Shown in pieces: positions 34,533 to 42,285 of a DNA stretch of 42,285 nt (the stretch's first letter is position 1; every line of letters starts with the position of its first letter). Under the pieces are notes generated by a model. It searched no databases. It was not told the DNA's origin and saw only the letters and a list, made by a program, of their open reading frames with translations. A program made the translations under genes and the position numbers. Origin of the DNA: Microcaldota archaeon (GTDB lineage Archaea; Micrarchaeota; Micrarchaeia; Micrarchaeales; Micrarchaeaceae); contig JAJYYB010000016.1 in the NCBI GenBank assembly GCA_021801355.1, positions 1-42,285 on the forward strand. Reading direction: 5' to 3'.

Positions 34533-35756
34533 CTAATCAAACGCTCTGAAGTCGTCACCGAGTACGCTGGATGCTATCTTCAGTTCCTGCACTTCGTCGG
34601 TACCTTCATAAATCCTAGTGACTCTGCTGTCGCAGAAGAGCCTGCCTGCTGGTGATAAAAGTGAGTAACCGAAGCCTCCGAAGACCTGAACTGCGTGGTC
34701 CGCGGACTCAAACGCGAGACGAGATGCTATCTTCTTCGCAAGCGCGGACTGAAGGTCGATTTCCTTGAGAAGAGCCTGGTTGGACAAATCCTTTTCGTAC
34801 GCATCCTTTCTTATTGCAGCGAAATATGTGGGCCAGCGCGCCATCTCGAGATTCTGCCTTATCTCTGCTATGTGCCTCTGTATCAGCTGGTGCCTGCCTA
34901 TCGGCTTGCCGAACTGCTTGCGTTCACGCGCTCTCTCTATGGCAGCGTTAAGGGAACCATCTATTATGCCTATACAGCCAGATGCTATGCCTATGCGCCC
35001 GTTAAGGAGTGCAGAATAGGCTACGCGCATGCCCTTACCGAGTTCCCCGAGTAGGTTTGCCTTAGGCACCTCGAGCTCGTTGAACTCTAGCATCGCAGTA
35101 TCAGAGGTGAAAAGCCCTATCTTCTCCTCGAGCCTCATCGAAACACTGAATCCAGGGCTTTTAGTATCAATGATGAAGGCGCTTATGCCGCTCTTATCGC
35201 CCTTTGAGCGCGCAAACAGTATCATGGCGTCAGCTATGGAACCGTTTGATATTAGGTACTTTGAGCCATTAATTACGAACTTGTCACCTTGCGCTTCGTA
35301 TGTGGTCTTCATTGAAGCGGGATCGCTGCCTGCTTCCGGCTCTGTCAGCCCGAATGCCAGTATCTTATCGCCCTTGGCCGCAGGCTTGAGATATTTCTGC
35401 TTCTGCATCTCTGTGCCCCAGCGCTGTATCGTCAATGCACCCAATAAGACTTGCACATCGTAAAACGTGCCGAAGCCCATGCCCATTTGGCCTAGACGTT
35501 CCATTGTGAGTGAGGTTATGAGCGTGCCTGCGGCGAGGCCGCCATATTCTTTGGCTATTGGTATGCCTATTATGCCGAACTTCTTGGCTATTTCTATGCC
35601 TTCCCTGTTGAGCTCATGCTTAAGGTAATGCTCCAGCTCTGGAACTGCTATCTCTTCGGCTGCTTTATCTACCATATCCAGTATGCCAAGTTCATTATCT
35701 GTGAAACTGTGCAAAGCCTTCAAATCAGTTATCGCCTGATTGAGCAACGCTTCCAT
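34533..35756 (-). CDS. Acyl-CoA dehydrogenase
   Basis: This FAD enzyme has 407 residues and desaturates an acyl-CoA at C2-C3. It shows the FAD-binding FGLTEPEAGSDPASM and the C-terminal ACAD helices with QVFGGFGYSL and RIYEGTDEVQ, the Glu being the expected catalytic base. No electron-transfer flavoprotein genes are in this window. It is first in the leftward group dehydrogenase, CoxG-like, mutase large, mutase small, MeaB, which points to branched- or short-chain acyl-CoA metabolism. Confidence 0.92.
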   Translation of the reverse strand: MEALLNQAITDLKALHSFTDNELGILDMVDKAAEEIAVPELEHYLKHELNREGIEIAKKFGIIGIPIAKEYGGLAAGTLITSLTMERLGQMGMGFGTFYDVQVLLGALTIQRWGTEMQKQKYLKPAAKGDKILAFGLTEPEAGSDPASMKTTYEAQGDKFVINGSKYLISNGSIADAMILFARSKGDKSGISAFIIDTKSPGFSVSMRLEEKIGLFTSDTAMLEFNELEVPKANLLGELGKGMRVAYSALLNGRIGIASGCIGIIDGSLNAAIERARERKQFGKPIGRHQLIQRHIAEIRQNLEMARWPTYFAAIRKDAYEKDLSNQALLKEIDLQSALAKKIASRLAFESADHAVQVFGGFGYSLLSPAGRLFCDSRVTRIYEGTDEVQELKIASSVLGDDFRAFD

Positions 35757-35863
35757 GCTAAACGACCGTAAGGACCATTATAAGAATAATAATTGTGATT
35801 AAATAATGTTTCGTGGCTGCATATGTAATTAATATGCAAGAGTGCTTATAACAAGAAGGTAGT

Positions 35864-36319
35864 TCATTGCCTAAGTAGATGGCGCGTAGCGTTCATGTTG
35901 TGGCTCGCAGCAAGGCTCACTGCATTGTCCTCATCATCTACAAGTCTCTCGAGAATCTCGTCCTGCGTTGCGGGGTTTGAAGCAACCGACATCCTGACCT
36001 CCCAGTTATCATCCTTCGATAGAACCTCGCTTATCTCGGTAGGCACGCTGGGATTCCTTGCAACACTGCACCTTACGTAATCATCTTTGTCCTTTGAAAG
36101 CGCAAGTAGGATTTCAAAAGGCGCGCTAGGGTTTGAAGCTACTGAAATGCGTACTTCTGCTTCAGAATCCAAAGCGAGAAGAGCAAGCGCTTGAGAAGGT
36201 GTGTTTGGGTTCTTCGCAACGCTTGACCTAACCTTCGGATCGCTGCTCTTTGAGAACATTACTAGGATATCAACTGCCGGGTTTGACTCCGTGCCAAGTG
36301 GAACTGTAGCTTCAACCAT
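35864..36319 (-). CDS. Leucine-rich-repeat-variant (LRV) / HEAT-like repeat protein
   Basis: The protein has about 151 residues built of some five repeats of about 24, each of the type DxxVRxSVAxNPxTPxExLxxL: KVRSSVAKNPNTPSQAL, EVRISVASNPSAPFEIL, YVRCSVARNPSVPTEIS, EVRMSVASNPATQDEIL. Such solenoids bind proteins or nucleic acids. ATG 36319 is chosen over GTG 36367 because a TATA-like TTTAAATAT (about 36352-36362) overlaps the longer start. Partner unknown. Confidence 0.75.
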   Translation of the reverse strand: MVEATVPLGTESNPAVDILVMFSKSSDPKVRSSVAKNPNTPSQALALLALDSEAEVRISVASNPSAPFEILLALSKDKDDYVRCSVARNPSVPTEISEVLSKDDNWEVRMSVASNPATQDEILERLVDDEDNAVSLAASHNMNATRHLLRQ

Positions 36320-36388
36320 TTGAACACTTGATAACCCATCATAATACTTTGAGATATTTAAATGCACCTATGTATTAATCCGGTGTTT

Positions 36389-36985
36389 TTAAGGAAGCTC
36401 ATTTGCCACTGTTTCTACAAAATAGCTTGGTGTTGGTGAGATTGAGTTAGGTGATGAGATTATAGTCAGCGAAACAAAGTAATCACCCTTCAGGCCAATA
36501 ATGTGCAGGATTTGTGAAGGTGGACTCAGAGGCTCTAACGTATAGGCGTACTGCATGCCATTAAATGTTGAGTATGACGTGCTGTTAGGGTTTATCTCTT
36601 GCACTGTTAGCGCATACGTCTTTGAAGCATTGGTAGAATTAATAATCGACTCGTAAAGCTGTGCGCCACTGCTGATTATGTAGTCAGTCGTCCATATATT
36701 AGAGTAAGACCCGTTGTATCCTGCCGTCTTGTTGTCCTTTTCCTTTGCAGTATACTTGCCTGATGATCCTAAAAGCGAAGAAGCCTGCGATGGCGATATG
36801 TATGGGCCGCTAGGCAGTGTTAAGTTTGCACTTAAATTCTGCTGCGAGGCAACTGTTGTGGTAGCAATCGTGCTTATTGAAGATGTGTATATCGGCTTGT
36901 TATTTGCAGATAAAAGCAGCAAAGCACCAATTATTATTATGACTAAAATCACAGCCGATATGATAATAACATTTTTACTAACCAT
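36389..36985 (-). CDS. Single-pass membrane protein, unknown function
   Basis: The protein has about 198 residues. An N-terminal hydrophobic helix (VIIISAVILVIIIIGALLLL) is followed by a Ser/Thr/Asn-rich, presumably extracytoplasmic region with several N-glycosylation-like NxS/T sites. No domain was recognised. ATG 36985 is preferred over the TTG at 37009. It is downstream of the glycine-rich pilin-like gene on the same strand and may belong to the same surface apparatus. Confidence 0.6.
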   Translation of the reverse strand: MVSKNVIIISAVILVIIIIGALLLLSANNKPIYTSSISTIATTTVASQQNLSANLTLPSGPYISPSQASSLLGSSGKYTAKEKDNKTAGYNGSYSNIWTTDYIISSGAQLYESIINSTNASKTYALTVQEINPNSTSYSTFNGMQYAYTLEPLSPPSQILHIIGLKGDYFVSLTIISSPNSISPTPSYFVETVANELP

Positions 36986-37053
36986 AGAATCAATTCCCAA
37001 TAAATCCAAAAATTTGCCTTATAATTTGCATGATAAAGCGCCCCAACGTTGTG

Positions 37054-38601
37054 TTACGGAATTGTCACTGGTGGTGTGCTATACTGATACGTTATTGTTA
37101 TACCGCTACCACCGCTGCCGCCAATGTCCGATACTGCACCGTTGCACGATTGGGAGTAAGCGCTTGATCCGCCGCTCACGTTGACGCCACTAGCAGTATA
37201 ACTCGACTGGTAAGCTAGAAGTAATGAACCGCCACCTCCAGAACCAGCGCTTGCTACGTCAGTCCCATTGCAGGCATCATCTGTTGAACTACCATTCTGC
37301 CCATTTAGGTTTATCGTGCCCGTGGTTATTGTAGTGGCCTGTATGTACAAACCGTAGGAGCCGCTTCCACCTCCTGCGTCTCCTCCACCACCGGATCCAG
37401 CGCCACCTCCTCCGGCACCTTCAAGATAATTCTGCATACCACTCGTATACCATGTGTTTATTTCAGAACTTGTTAGGCCAACTGGCTGCGATGCTGTGGT
37501 GCCGCTGCCCCCATATTGTGTGCCAGATCCTGCTGTGTTGGGATTGCTCCCGCCTCCAATTGCTATAGTATCGCCACCGGATCCAGCAGATGGACCACAA
37601 CAACCACTTGTCGCGGCGCCACCGCCGCCGGAACCTCCATAGCTCGAGGTTGCAGAACCCCCATTTCCGCAGCAACCCGCGCCGTTGCTCGGATTCCCGG
37701 CGTTTATCGTACCGGAATTGGAGAATGTAGTGCCCGCGAGGAAATTGTGTCCATTTGTAGTTACAGTGACTCCGCCGTTTATCGTTATACTGCCAGCAGC
37801 CTCGACATCGCTCGAAAGAACGGTGCTTGCATCAAATACCACATTTCCATTGCATACGCCGCCAGTATATCCACCGCTTGCTGTGCACTGCTGTATAGAG
37901 GTTGTCGATGTTGAGCTGGAAGTCGATGTTGAAGTTGAGGAAGTCGTTGATATTGTACTGGAAGTGCTGCTAGTAGAGGTGGAAGTCGTAGTAGGTGAAC
38001 TCGAAATTGCACCAGAGAATGCGCTGCCTGCCTCACTTGCAGAAACCGTGCCTACCTCTATGAAGTCGGTTGGTACTGGGCCGCAGTCCTGCACCGTACA
38101 ATATCCTATCCAGACGGATCCGGTAAACTTATTACCTACTGGTACATTTCCGACAGGTATAGCGCCCGAATGTGCTAGAGTGACGTTCTCATAGTTCAAT
38201 GTTACTGTCTCGCCAGGACCCATTTCCGGGGCCAAGAATACCATACTCGAATTGCTTAACTCAGAATAGTTTATTGGAAGACCGGTTGTTCCATTTAAGT
38301 GTTCGTTTGAAGAAACAATGAAGCCGTACACATCGAAATAAGGCTGCCCGGTATTCTGACCTACAGAAACAGATATGCCGTTAAGCGTGTATACAGGGTC
38401 AGTGCAGCTATAAAGCGGTGCAGGATTGCAGGTGTTAGGGGTGCTTGAAGAGGACTGGCCGAATAAGCCTAGGGCGAAAAGCGCTGCGGCAACAATTGCG
38501 ACAATGAGTATGGCCCATCCATAAGTGGCCAGGTATTCCATTGCAGACTGCGCCTTTCTTGTGCTGCGTTTATTGCTTTGCTTTCTGCTGAGAGGTTGCA
38601 T
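37054..38601 (-). CDS. Class III signal peptide protein with glycine-rich domain
   Basis: The protein has 515 residues. The N-terminus RKAQSAMEYLATYGWAILIV is a class III (archaeal type IV pilin-like) signal with the expected Gln and Glu positions. A beta-rich part follows (about 50-210), then a Ser/Thr-rich linker (about 210-240). The C-terminal Gly-rich domain has SITINGGVTVTTNGH, GTINAGNPSNG, MQNYLEGAGGGGAG, YGLYIQATTI and GTINLNGQ. This domain is the third copy of the unit found twice at 18336-20213. It is probably a pilus-borne or membrane-tethered adhesin. Confidence 0.7.
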   Translation of the reverse strand: MQPLSRKQSNKRSTRKAQSAMEYLATYGWAILIVAIVAAALFALGLFGQSSSSTPNTCNPAPLYSCTDPVYTLNGISVSVGQNTGQPYFDVYGFIVSSNEHLNGTTGLPINYSELSNSSMVFLAPEMGPGETVTLNYENVTLAHSGAIPVGNVPVGNKFTGSVWIGYCTVQDCGPVPTDFIEVGTVSASEAGSAFSGAISSSPTTTSTSTSSTSSTISTTSSTSTSTSSSTSTTSIQQCTASGGYTGGVCNGNVVFDASTVLSSDVEAAGSITINGGVTVTTNGHNFLAGTTFSNSGTINAGNPSNGAGCCGNGGSATSSYGGSGGGGAATSGCCGPSAGSGGDTIAIGGGSNPNTAGSGTQYGGSGTTASQPVGLTSSEINTWYTSGMQNYLEGAGGGGAGSGGGGDAGGGSGSYGLYIQATTITTGTINLNGQNGSSTDDACNGTDVASAGSGGGGSLLLAYQSSYTASGVNVSGGSSAYSQSCNGAVSDIGGSGGSGITITYQYSTPPVTIP

Positions 38602-38725
38602 ATGATTTTTATCCAGCGCATATATAAAAATTTATGCATCTTCTCGCGATTGGACCAAACTTAAGACGGTGCGAAGACCTTATAATAAATAGCGCTCGAT
38701 GTTGATTTTGACCAATCAGATTTAC

Positions 38726-39292
38726 TCATTCTACATGAGTGTCAAATGACCCAATATAAGTTTGGAGTGGTGCGTTCAAGCAGCTTTGGGTCGTGAAGTT
38801 GAAATTAGGGACCAAGCCGCAGTATGGGGCCGTTATGTATATGGTACCGAAAATCAATGTGCCTACACTTGTTTGGAGCGGTGCGTTTATCTCGCATATG
38901 ATGGAATTGCCAGGATTATACAGGGCGGCGCTTGGCAGACATAAACCTATACTACTTAACGAGGACGAATTTGTGCCGTTCAAATTGTATATTATTGACA
39001 TCGTACCGTTTATTGGGAACTGCTGGGCATTGTAGAAGGCTATAGTGATTAGGGTGTTAGCTGGATTGATTGTGTTTGGAACGGCAACTATGTCGGTGCA
39101 TACCACGCCCATTGCAAAAGAGCATGATTCGGGTGCGATTATATTAGGTGCAATAAGGAAAAAGTATATCAGCGAGATCACTATCACTGCTATGAGCACC
39201 GCCCAACCGTAAGTGGCGAGATACTCAATGGCGATTTGCCCGCGCATGGGGTTCTTACGTGCTACGTTTCTACCTGGTTTTGTAATTTGCAT
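38726..39292 (-). CDS. Class III signal peptide protein, pilin-like
   Basis: The protein has 188 residues. MRGQIAIEYLATYGWAVLIA is a pilin-type N-terminus, nearly the same as in the neighbouring 37054-38601 gene. The mature part has four to six Cys, NxS/T sites and a beta-rich look, and no glycine-rich domain. GGTAGG precedes the ATG and TTTTAAATAAAT (about 39310-39322) is a likely TATA box. It probably forms a minor or major pilin subunit. Confidence 0.7.
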   Translation of the reverse strand: MQITKPGRNVARKNPMRGQIAIEYLATYGWAVLIAVIVISLIYFFLIAPNIIAPESCSFAMGVVCTDIVAVPNTINPANTLITIAFYNAQQFPINGTMSIIYNLNGTNSSSLSSIGLCLPSAALYNPGNSIICEINAPLQTSVGTLIFGTIYITAPYCGLVPNFNFTTQSCLNAPLQTYIGSFDTHVE

Positions 39293-39337
39293 CCTACCAT
39301 TCTGTTATCATTTATTTAAAATGATTTGTTAGCATTG

Positions 39338-40129
39338 TCATAAAATGCCTTCCTTCCGGAAAGTCTTTGCGCTGATGTACATTATTACCAAGTCTATTAC
39401 AAAGAGTACCGCTATCAGAGCGGTGAAAAATGTAACGGAAAGGTCAGCAATGCCAAGGACTGATATGAAAGGTATTATAAGTATGGGCAGCACCAGTATC
39501 GTGCTTATCTGCTGGGCCTCTTTTGTGCCCCTTACATGCGCGGATATTAAGACAACCAATCCGATAGTAGCTATCGCTAGAAATGGAGATGCCATAAGCA
39601 TCATAATCCATGGCAAGGTAGGCAGTATGTAAACCTGAAATGTTCCGTAAACTATAGTGTTAATGACTGTGCCGTATATGGCGAATACGAAGACCGTGAG
39701 CAGGGTTGTCGGTATAAATGAGGCCAGTACCTTGCCAAGAAGCAGCTCCGAGGAAGAAACTGGGGTCGCGAGGAGCGCCTCGGATGTCTTCCTCTCCTTC
39801 TCTCCGGCGAAGCTGTCGGCTGCTATGACTGAAGCCGTAAGTATTGGCATGGTCATGAATATGGGGCCTAGCACATTCACGGAAAAGAAATTGATGAATA
39901 GAAGGCCGCTCATGCTTACTGCGCTAGTTGAAGTGACGGCTATGGAAGCTAGCTTCTCTGCCAGCGTAGGGCCTGCATAAATTGCAACGTAATAAGTCAG
40001 GATTGGCAGTATTAGCGCGAAGAAAGATGGCACGCCGATCATCGGACCGTATATAGAGACGCTGCTGAACACCTCTTTCATGTCCTTGGATGTTATAGCA
40101 AGCACTTTTCCCAAGTCCAAATCAATCAC
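39338..40129 (-). CDS. ABC-2 type transporter permease
   Basis: The protein has 263 residues and six predicted membrane helices. ADSFAGEKERKTSEALLATPVSSSELLLGKVLASF is the hallmark coupling segment of ABC-2 permeases. GTG 40129 overlaps the end of the ATPase gene by 8 nt. Cargo is unknown; drugs, lipids, glycans or peptides are possible. Confidence 0.88.
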   Translation of the reverse strand: MIDLDLGKVLAITSKDMKEVFSSVSIYGPMIGVPSFFALILPILTYYVAIYAGPTLAEKLASIAVTSTSAVSMSGLLFINFFSVNVLGPIFMTMPILTASVIAADSFAGEKERKTSEALLATPVSSSELLLGKVLASFIPTTLLTVFVFAIYGTVINTIVYGTFQVYILPTLPWIMMLMASPFLAIATIGLVVLISAHVRGTKEAQQISTILVLPILIIPFISVLGIADLSVTFFTALIAVLFVIDLVIMYISAKTFRKEGIL

Positions 40130-41057
40130 CTACCTTGCCCGATGAGAGGCCGCTTATTACCGGCTCTATGTAGTCTACGCTAGCTATGTAAGCATCGTTA
40201 TCGATAAGGTACGAAAGGACTTTGTTTATGCTTTTGTAATCCCTTACCCTTATCTTCACCATTGTAGGCTTTGCTGAATTGGCCTCCTGGAAACCTGGAA
40301 TAGACTTTGCTAGCTTCAACGAAATTGGCGTTGCAAGCCTTATGCTCACATCTATATCGCGCAACATCGAACCGTAGAGCTGCTCTATGGTGACGTCCTT
40401 TACAACCGAACCTCTCCGTATCACCACAACTCTCCCATTGAACCTTGTAACCTCATCTAGTTTCTGCGTGACGAAAAGTACGGTACGCCCTTCCTTTTCG
40501 TAGTTAAGCATGAAATTCCTCACCACTTCAGATGCGCTTGCGTCAAGGAATGCCGTAGGCTCATCAAGAAGCAGTATCCGCGGATCGTTCAGCACGGAAC
40601 GGCAGAATGCTACCTTTTGCTTAGTTCCACGGCTGAGTTGGTACACTCTGGAGTTAATGTACTGCATCGCGTCAAGCTCTTTCAAAAATCTTTTGGCCGA
40701 TTCGTCTATTTCTGCATCCTTGAGACCGTCCAGTCTACCGAAGAATTTAAGGTTGCCGATCACAGAAAGATGGTCATAAAGGGCATAATTATCTGATAAT
40801 AGCGACATCTGCGTCTTCAATCCGTTGGATAGGTAGGGATCTTCGCCTAAAACGCTTACTCGACCATTATCGGCTTTGTATAGACCGTCTATACACCTAA
40901 GCAGCGTGCTCTTGCCTGCGCCGTTGGGCCCGAGTATTATGTTGAGGCCTTTTGAGAATTCTAGGCTTACGTTGTTTATTGCGGTGACCCGGCCGAATTT
41001 CTTGGTCAGATTGGTAAGCCTTATTATGCTTTCTGCCCTCTCGCTTTTGATAGCCAT
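40122..41057 (-). CDS. ABC transporter ATP-binding protein
   Basis: The protein has 311 residues, with Walker A GPNGAGKSTLLRC, signature QLSRGTKQKVAF and Walker B ILLLDEPTAFLD. The switch position that is normally His (FVTH) is Gln here (VLFVTQKLDEV), which is unusual and may slow hydrolysis. A C-terminal extension of about 90 residues may be regulatory. It is coupled with the permease gene downstream. Confidence 0.9.
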   Translation of the reverse strand: MAIKSERAESIIRLTNLTKKFGRVTAINNVSLEFSKGLNIILGPNGAGKSTLLRCIDGLYKADNGRVSVLGEDPYLSNGLKTQMSLLSDNYALYDHLSVIGNLKFFGRLDGLKDAEIDESAKRFLKELDAMQYINSRVYQLSRGTKQKVAFCRSVLNDPRILLLDEPTAFLDASASEVVRNFMLNYEKEGRTVLFVTQKLDEVTRFNGRVVVIRRGSVVKDVTIEQLYGSMLRDIDVSIRLATPISLKLAKSIPGFQEANSAKPTMVKIRVRDYKSINKVLSYLIDNDAYIASVDYIEPVISGLSSGKVGD

Positions 41058-41098
41058 TTAATTAGCACTGCTTTGATAGCTGGACATTATTTGTTATT

Positions 41099-41935
41099 TT
41101 ACCTTTTTACTACTGTGCACTGTTCATCCCTGCCAAGGATGATCGATTTCATAATGCCGGGTTTTGTTGCATTGGCTATGTAACCGATTGCACCTGTTGA
41201 CCTTACTATCTCGTACATTAGCGAGACTTTTATCTTCATCCCACCAGTTACATCGACTTTCTTCGTTGTTCCAACTGTTGACATTATTTCCGATATGTTT
41301 TTGTTGTTGAGCTCGCCAACCAACTTTGCTTTTGGATCGGCGGGGTTTCTATCAAAAACGCCATCGACATCGGTACCGAATATAACCTTTGAGGGTTTGA
41401 AGTGCCTTGAAAGGAAATTAAGTATCTCTTCTGTCGAAACTATGCATACGCCCTGCTCGGCGTCCACGCCTACATCTCCGTATACGACAGGGATAAAGCC
41501 GCGTGCCATCGCCTCCCTTATCTGGGAGACACTGCCTTCTGATATCTTGCCCTTCTTAGAAAGAGTAAAGCTCGATGGCGAAAATGGGAAAATTGGAATA
41601 CCTATCTCTACGCCACATTTTATGAATATTGAGTCGAGTTCACGTGCATCTGACAAAGTAATTATGGCACCCTTCCTGCTCTCTTCATTGACCAAGCCGT
41701 TCTGAACCCCGTATTTGCTTGCCGATATGTGCGGGAATGAGCCCCCACCATGACCTATTATTATATCTGCGCCTGTCTCCTTCTTTGCCTCATATATTTC
41801 CTTCAAGAGCCGCTTAATCACTTCGGGCTTCGCCTCTTTTTGAACGGCAGTGTTTGTTATTACGCTGCCGCCCAATTTTATCAGGCATAGTTCATTCTCC
41901 ATGAAATCGCTGTAGTTTATTCTAATCTGTGGCAT
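41099..41935 (-). CDS. Isopentenyl phosphate kinase
   Basis: This amino-acid-kinase-fold protein has 278 residues: LIKLGGSVIT, IIGHGGGSFPHISASKYG with the conserved His (here SFPH instead of the usual SFGH), FIPVVYGDVGVD, FGTDVDGVFD and VDVTGGMKIKV. It phosphorylates isopentenyl phosphate to IPP in the archaeal mevalonate variant that makes membrane lipids. The start at 41935 or at the internal ATG 41902 (MENELCLIKLGGS) are both possible. No other isoprenoid gene is adjacent. Confidence 0.88.
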   Translation of the reverse strand: MPQIRINYSDFMENELCLIKLGGSVITNTAVQKEAKPEVIKRLLKEIYEAKKETGADIIIGHGGGSFPHISASKYGVQNGLVNEESRKGAIITLSDARELDSIFIKCGVEIGIPIFPFSPSSFTLSKKGKISEGSVSQIREAMARGFIPVVYGDVGVDAEQGVCIVSTEEILNFLSRHFKPSKVIFGTDVDGVFDRNPADPKAKLVGELNNKNISEIMSTVGTTKKVDVTGGMKIKVSLMYEIVRSTGAIGYIANATKPGIMKSIILGRDEQCTVVKR

Positions 41936-41999
41936 TCCTTAAAACACTTTTGCTTTTGCTAGGGCATGCTAAGCGGCTGAATACAAGTGTGAGCATTAG

Positions 42000-42117
42000 G
42001 TGCCAAACAGCAATATGATTTCCCACCCGAGGGCAGTACACACATATCGTGAGCAGTCTTAGCTTCCGAGTTCGGAATGGGATCGGGCGTTTCACTGCTC
42101 CTATTACCGTTTGGCAG
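42000..42117 (-). rRNA. 5S ribosomal RNA
   Basis: On the minus strand the ends CTGCCAAACGG and CTGTTTGGCA form helix I. The interior carries the conserved CCCGATCCCATTCCGAACTCGGAAG loop, spanning about 42056-42089, and the GGGTGGGA segment. Length is about 118 nt. It stands alone: the gene to its left is isopentenyl phosphate kinase and no 23S 3' end is visible on its right within 170 nt. Confidence 0.95.
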
Positions 42118-42135
42118 ATTTATTCTGTAGCACAA

Positions 42136-42143
42136 ATTTATAA
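42136..42143 (-). promoter_or_regulatory. TATA box of the 5S rRNA gene
   Basis: TTATAAAT (within CCTTATAAATTTG on the minus strand) is centred about 24 nt before the first base of 5S, the standard archaeal spacing. This supports separate transcription of 5S. Confidence 0.75.
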
Positions 42144-42151
42144 GGCTTGTG

Positions 42152-42210
42152 ATTTGTTGAGTTTGTCCAACAAATAGGTAAAAACAAACCTACCGGTGTT
42201 TAGGTTTGTT
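42152..42210 (-). other. Two tandem hairpins upstream of 5S
   Basis: Two perfect inverted repeats lie side by side: AACAAACCTA/TAGGTTTGTT (42183-42210, 10-bp stem, 8-nt loop) and ATTTGTTG/CAACAAAT (42152-42175, 8-bp stem, 8-nt loop). On the minus strand the first is followed by a short T-run, so it may terminate the gene that lies beyond the window. The second sits just before the 5S TATA box. The rest of 42211-42285 shows no feature. Confidence 0.45.
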
Positions 42211-42285
42211 CTGACGGTTAGTTCATCACTGCAAATCTGTTCAAGACGTTTATTTTTGCGACAATCTCTTTTTCGATGTTTCGCT

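Overview
The window reads as a chromosome segment of a small-genome archaeon, most likely a DPANN member near Micrarchaeota/ARMAN. This is inferred from gene content only. The signs are archaeal rRNA and tRNA genes, TATA boxes with short leaders or none, archaeal NAC, DUF424, isopentenyl phosphate kinase, class III (pilin-type) signal peptides of the EYLATYGWA kind, and dense ATGA-overlapping operons. The 5' part of a 23S rRNA gene lies at the left edge and a complete 5S gene at the right edge. Both are on the minus strand, about 41 kb apart, and each has its own promoter-like element, so the rRNA genes are not in a classical operon.

Layout. 1-0.8 kb: 23S rRNA. 1-5 kb: PH/zinc-ribbon protein, 2'-O-methyltransferase, NAC, DUF424 and a membrane glycosyltransferase. 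5.1 kb: a tRNA, best read as tRNA-Ser(CGA) with a 14-nt intron inside the anticodon stem. 5.3-9.1 kb: an isoprenylcysteine-methyltransferase-like protein, an unrecognised 458-residue protein with a possible VOC-type half, a 2-hydroxyacid dehydrogenase and a nucleoside phosphorylase. 9.1-12.1 kb: a leftward set of primase-like protein, 55-residue Cys-rich protein, pyruvate kinase and Nudix hydrolase. 12.2-17.3 kb: tRNA-Pro(CGG) with a 5-kb integrated element. 17.3-18.3 kb: a second, nonsense-mutated integrase. 18.3-21.9 kb: a glycine-rich secreted protein and a cation/proton antiporter. 22.1-31 kb: aspartate kinase, FKBP, decayed genes, the asd-hom-thrB-thrC operon and threonine aldolase. 31-35.8 kb: a B12-dependent acyl-CoA mutase set with acyl-CoA dehydrogenase. 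35.9-42.1 kb: repeat and surface proteins, an ABC-2 transporter, isopentenyl phosphate kinase and 5S rRNA.

The most striking object is the 5-kb element. A 15-bp direct repeat of the tRNA-Pro 3' end bounds it. Its tyrosine integrase is split across the two ends in the same reading frame (SSV type), so circularisation would rebuild a gene of about 452 codons. The only other genes recognised in it are a Vsr mismatch endonuclease, a cytosine-5 DNA methyltransferase, and a 619-residue GHKL (MORC/MutL-like) ATPase ending in a PD-(D/E)XK nuclease. It therefore looks like a mobile restriction/defence cassette with no visible replication gene.

Metabolically, all five steps from aspartate to threonine are encoded within 7.5 kb, followed by threonine aldolase (threonine to glycine). 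The mutase large subunit carries Phe and Gln where methylmalonyl-CoA mutases have Tyr and Arg. That is the isobutyryl-CoA mutase pattern and fits the adjacent acyl-CoA dehydrogenase. Two surface proteins share three copies of one glycine-rich domain.
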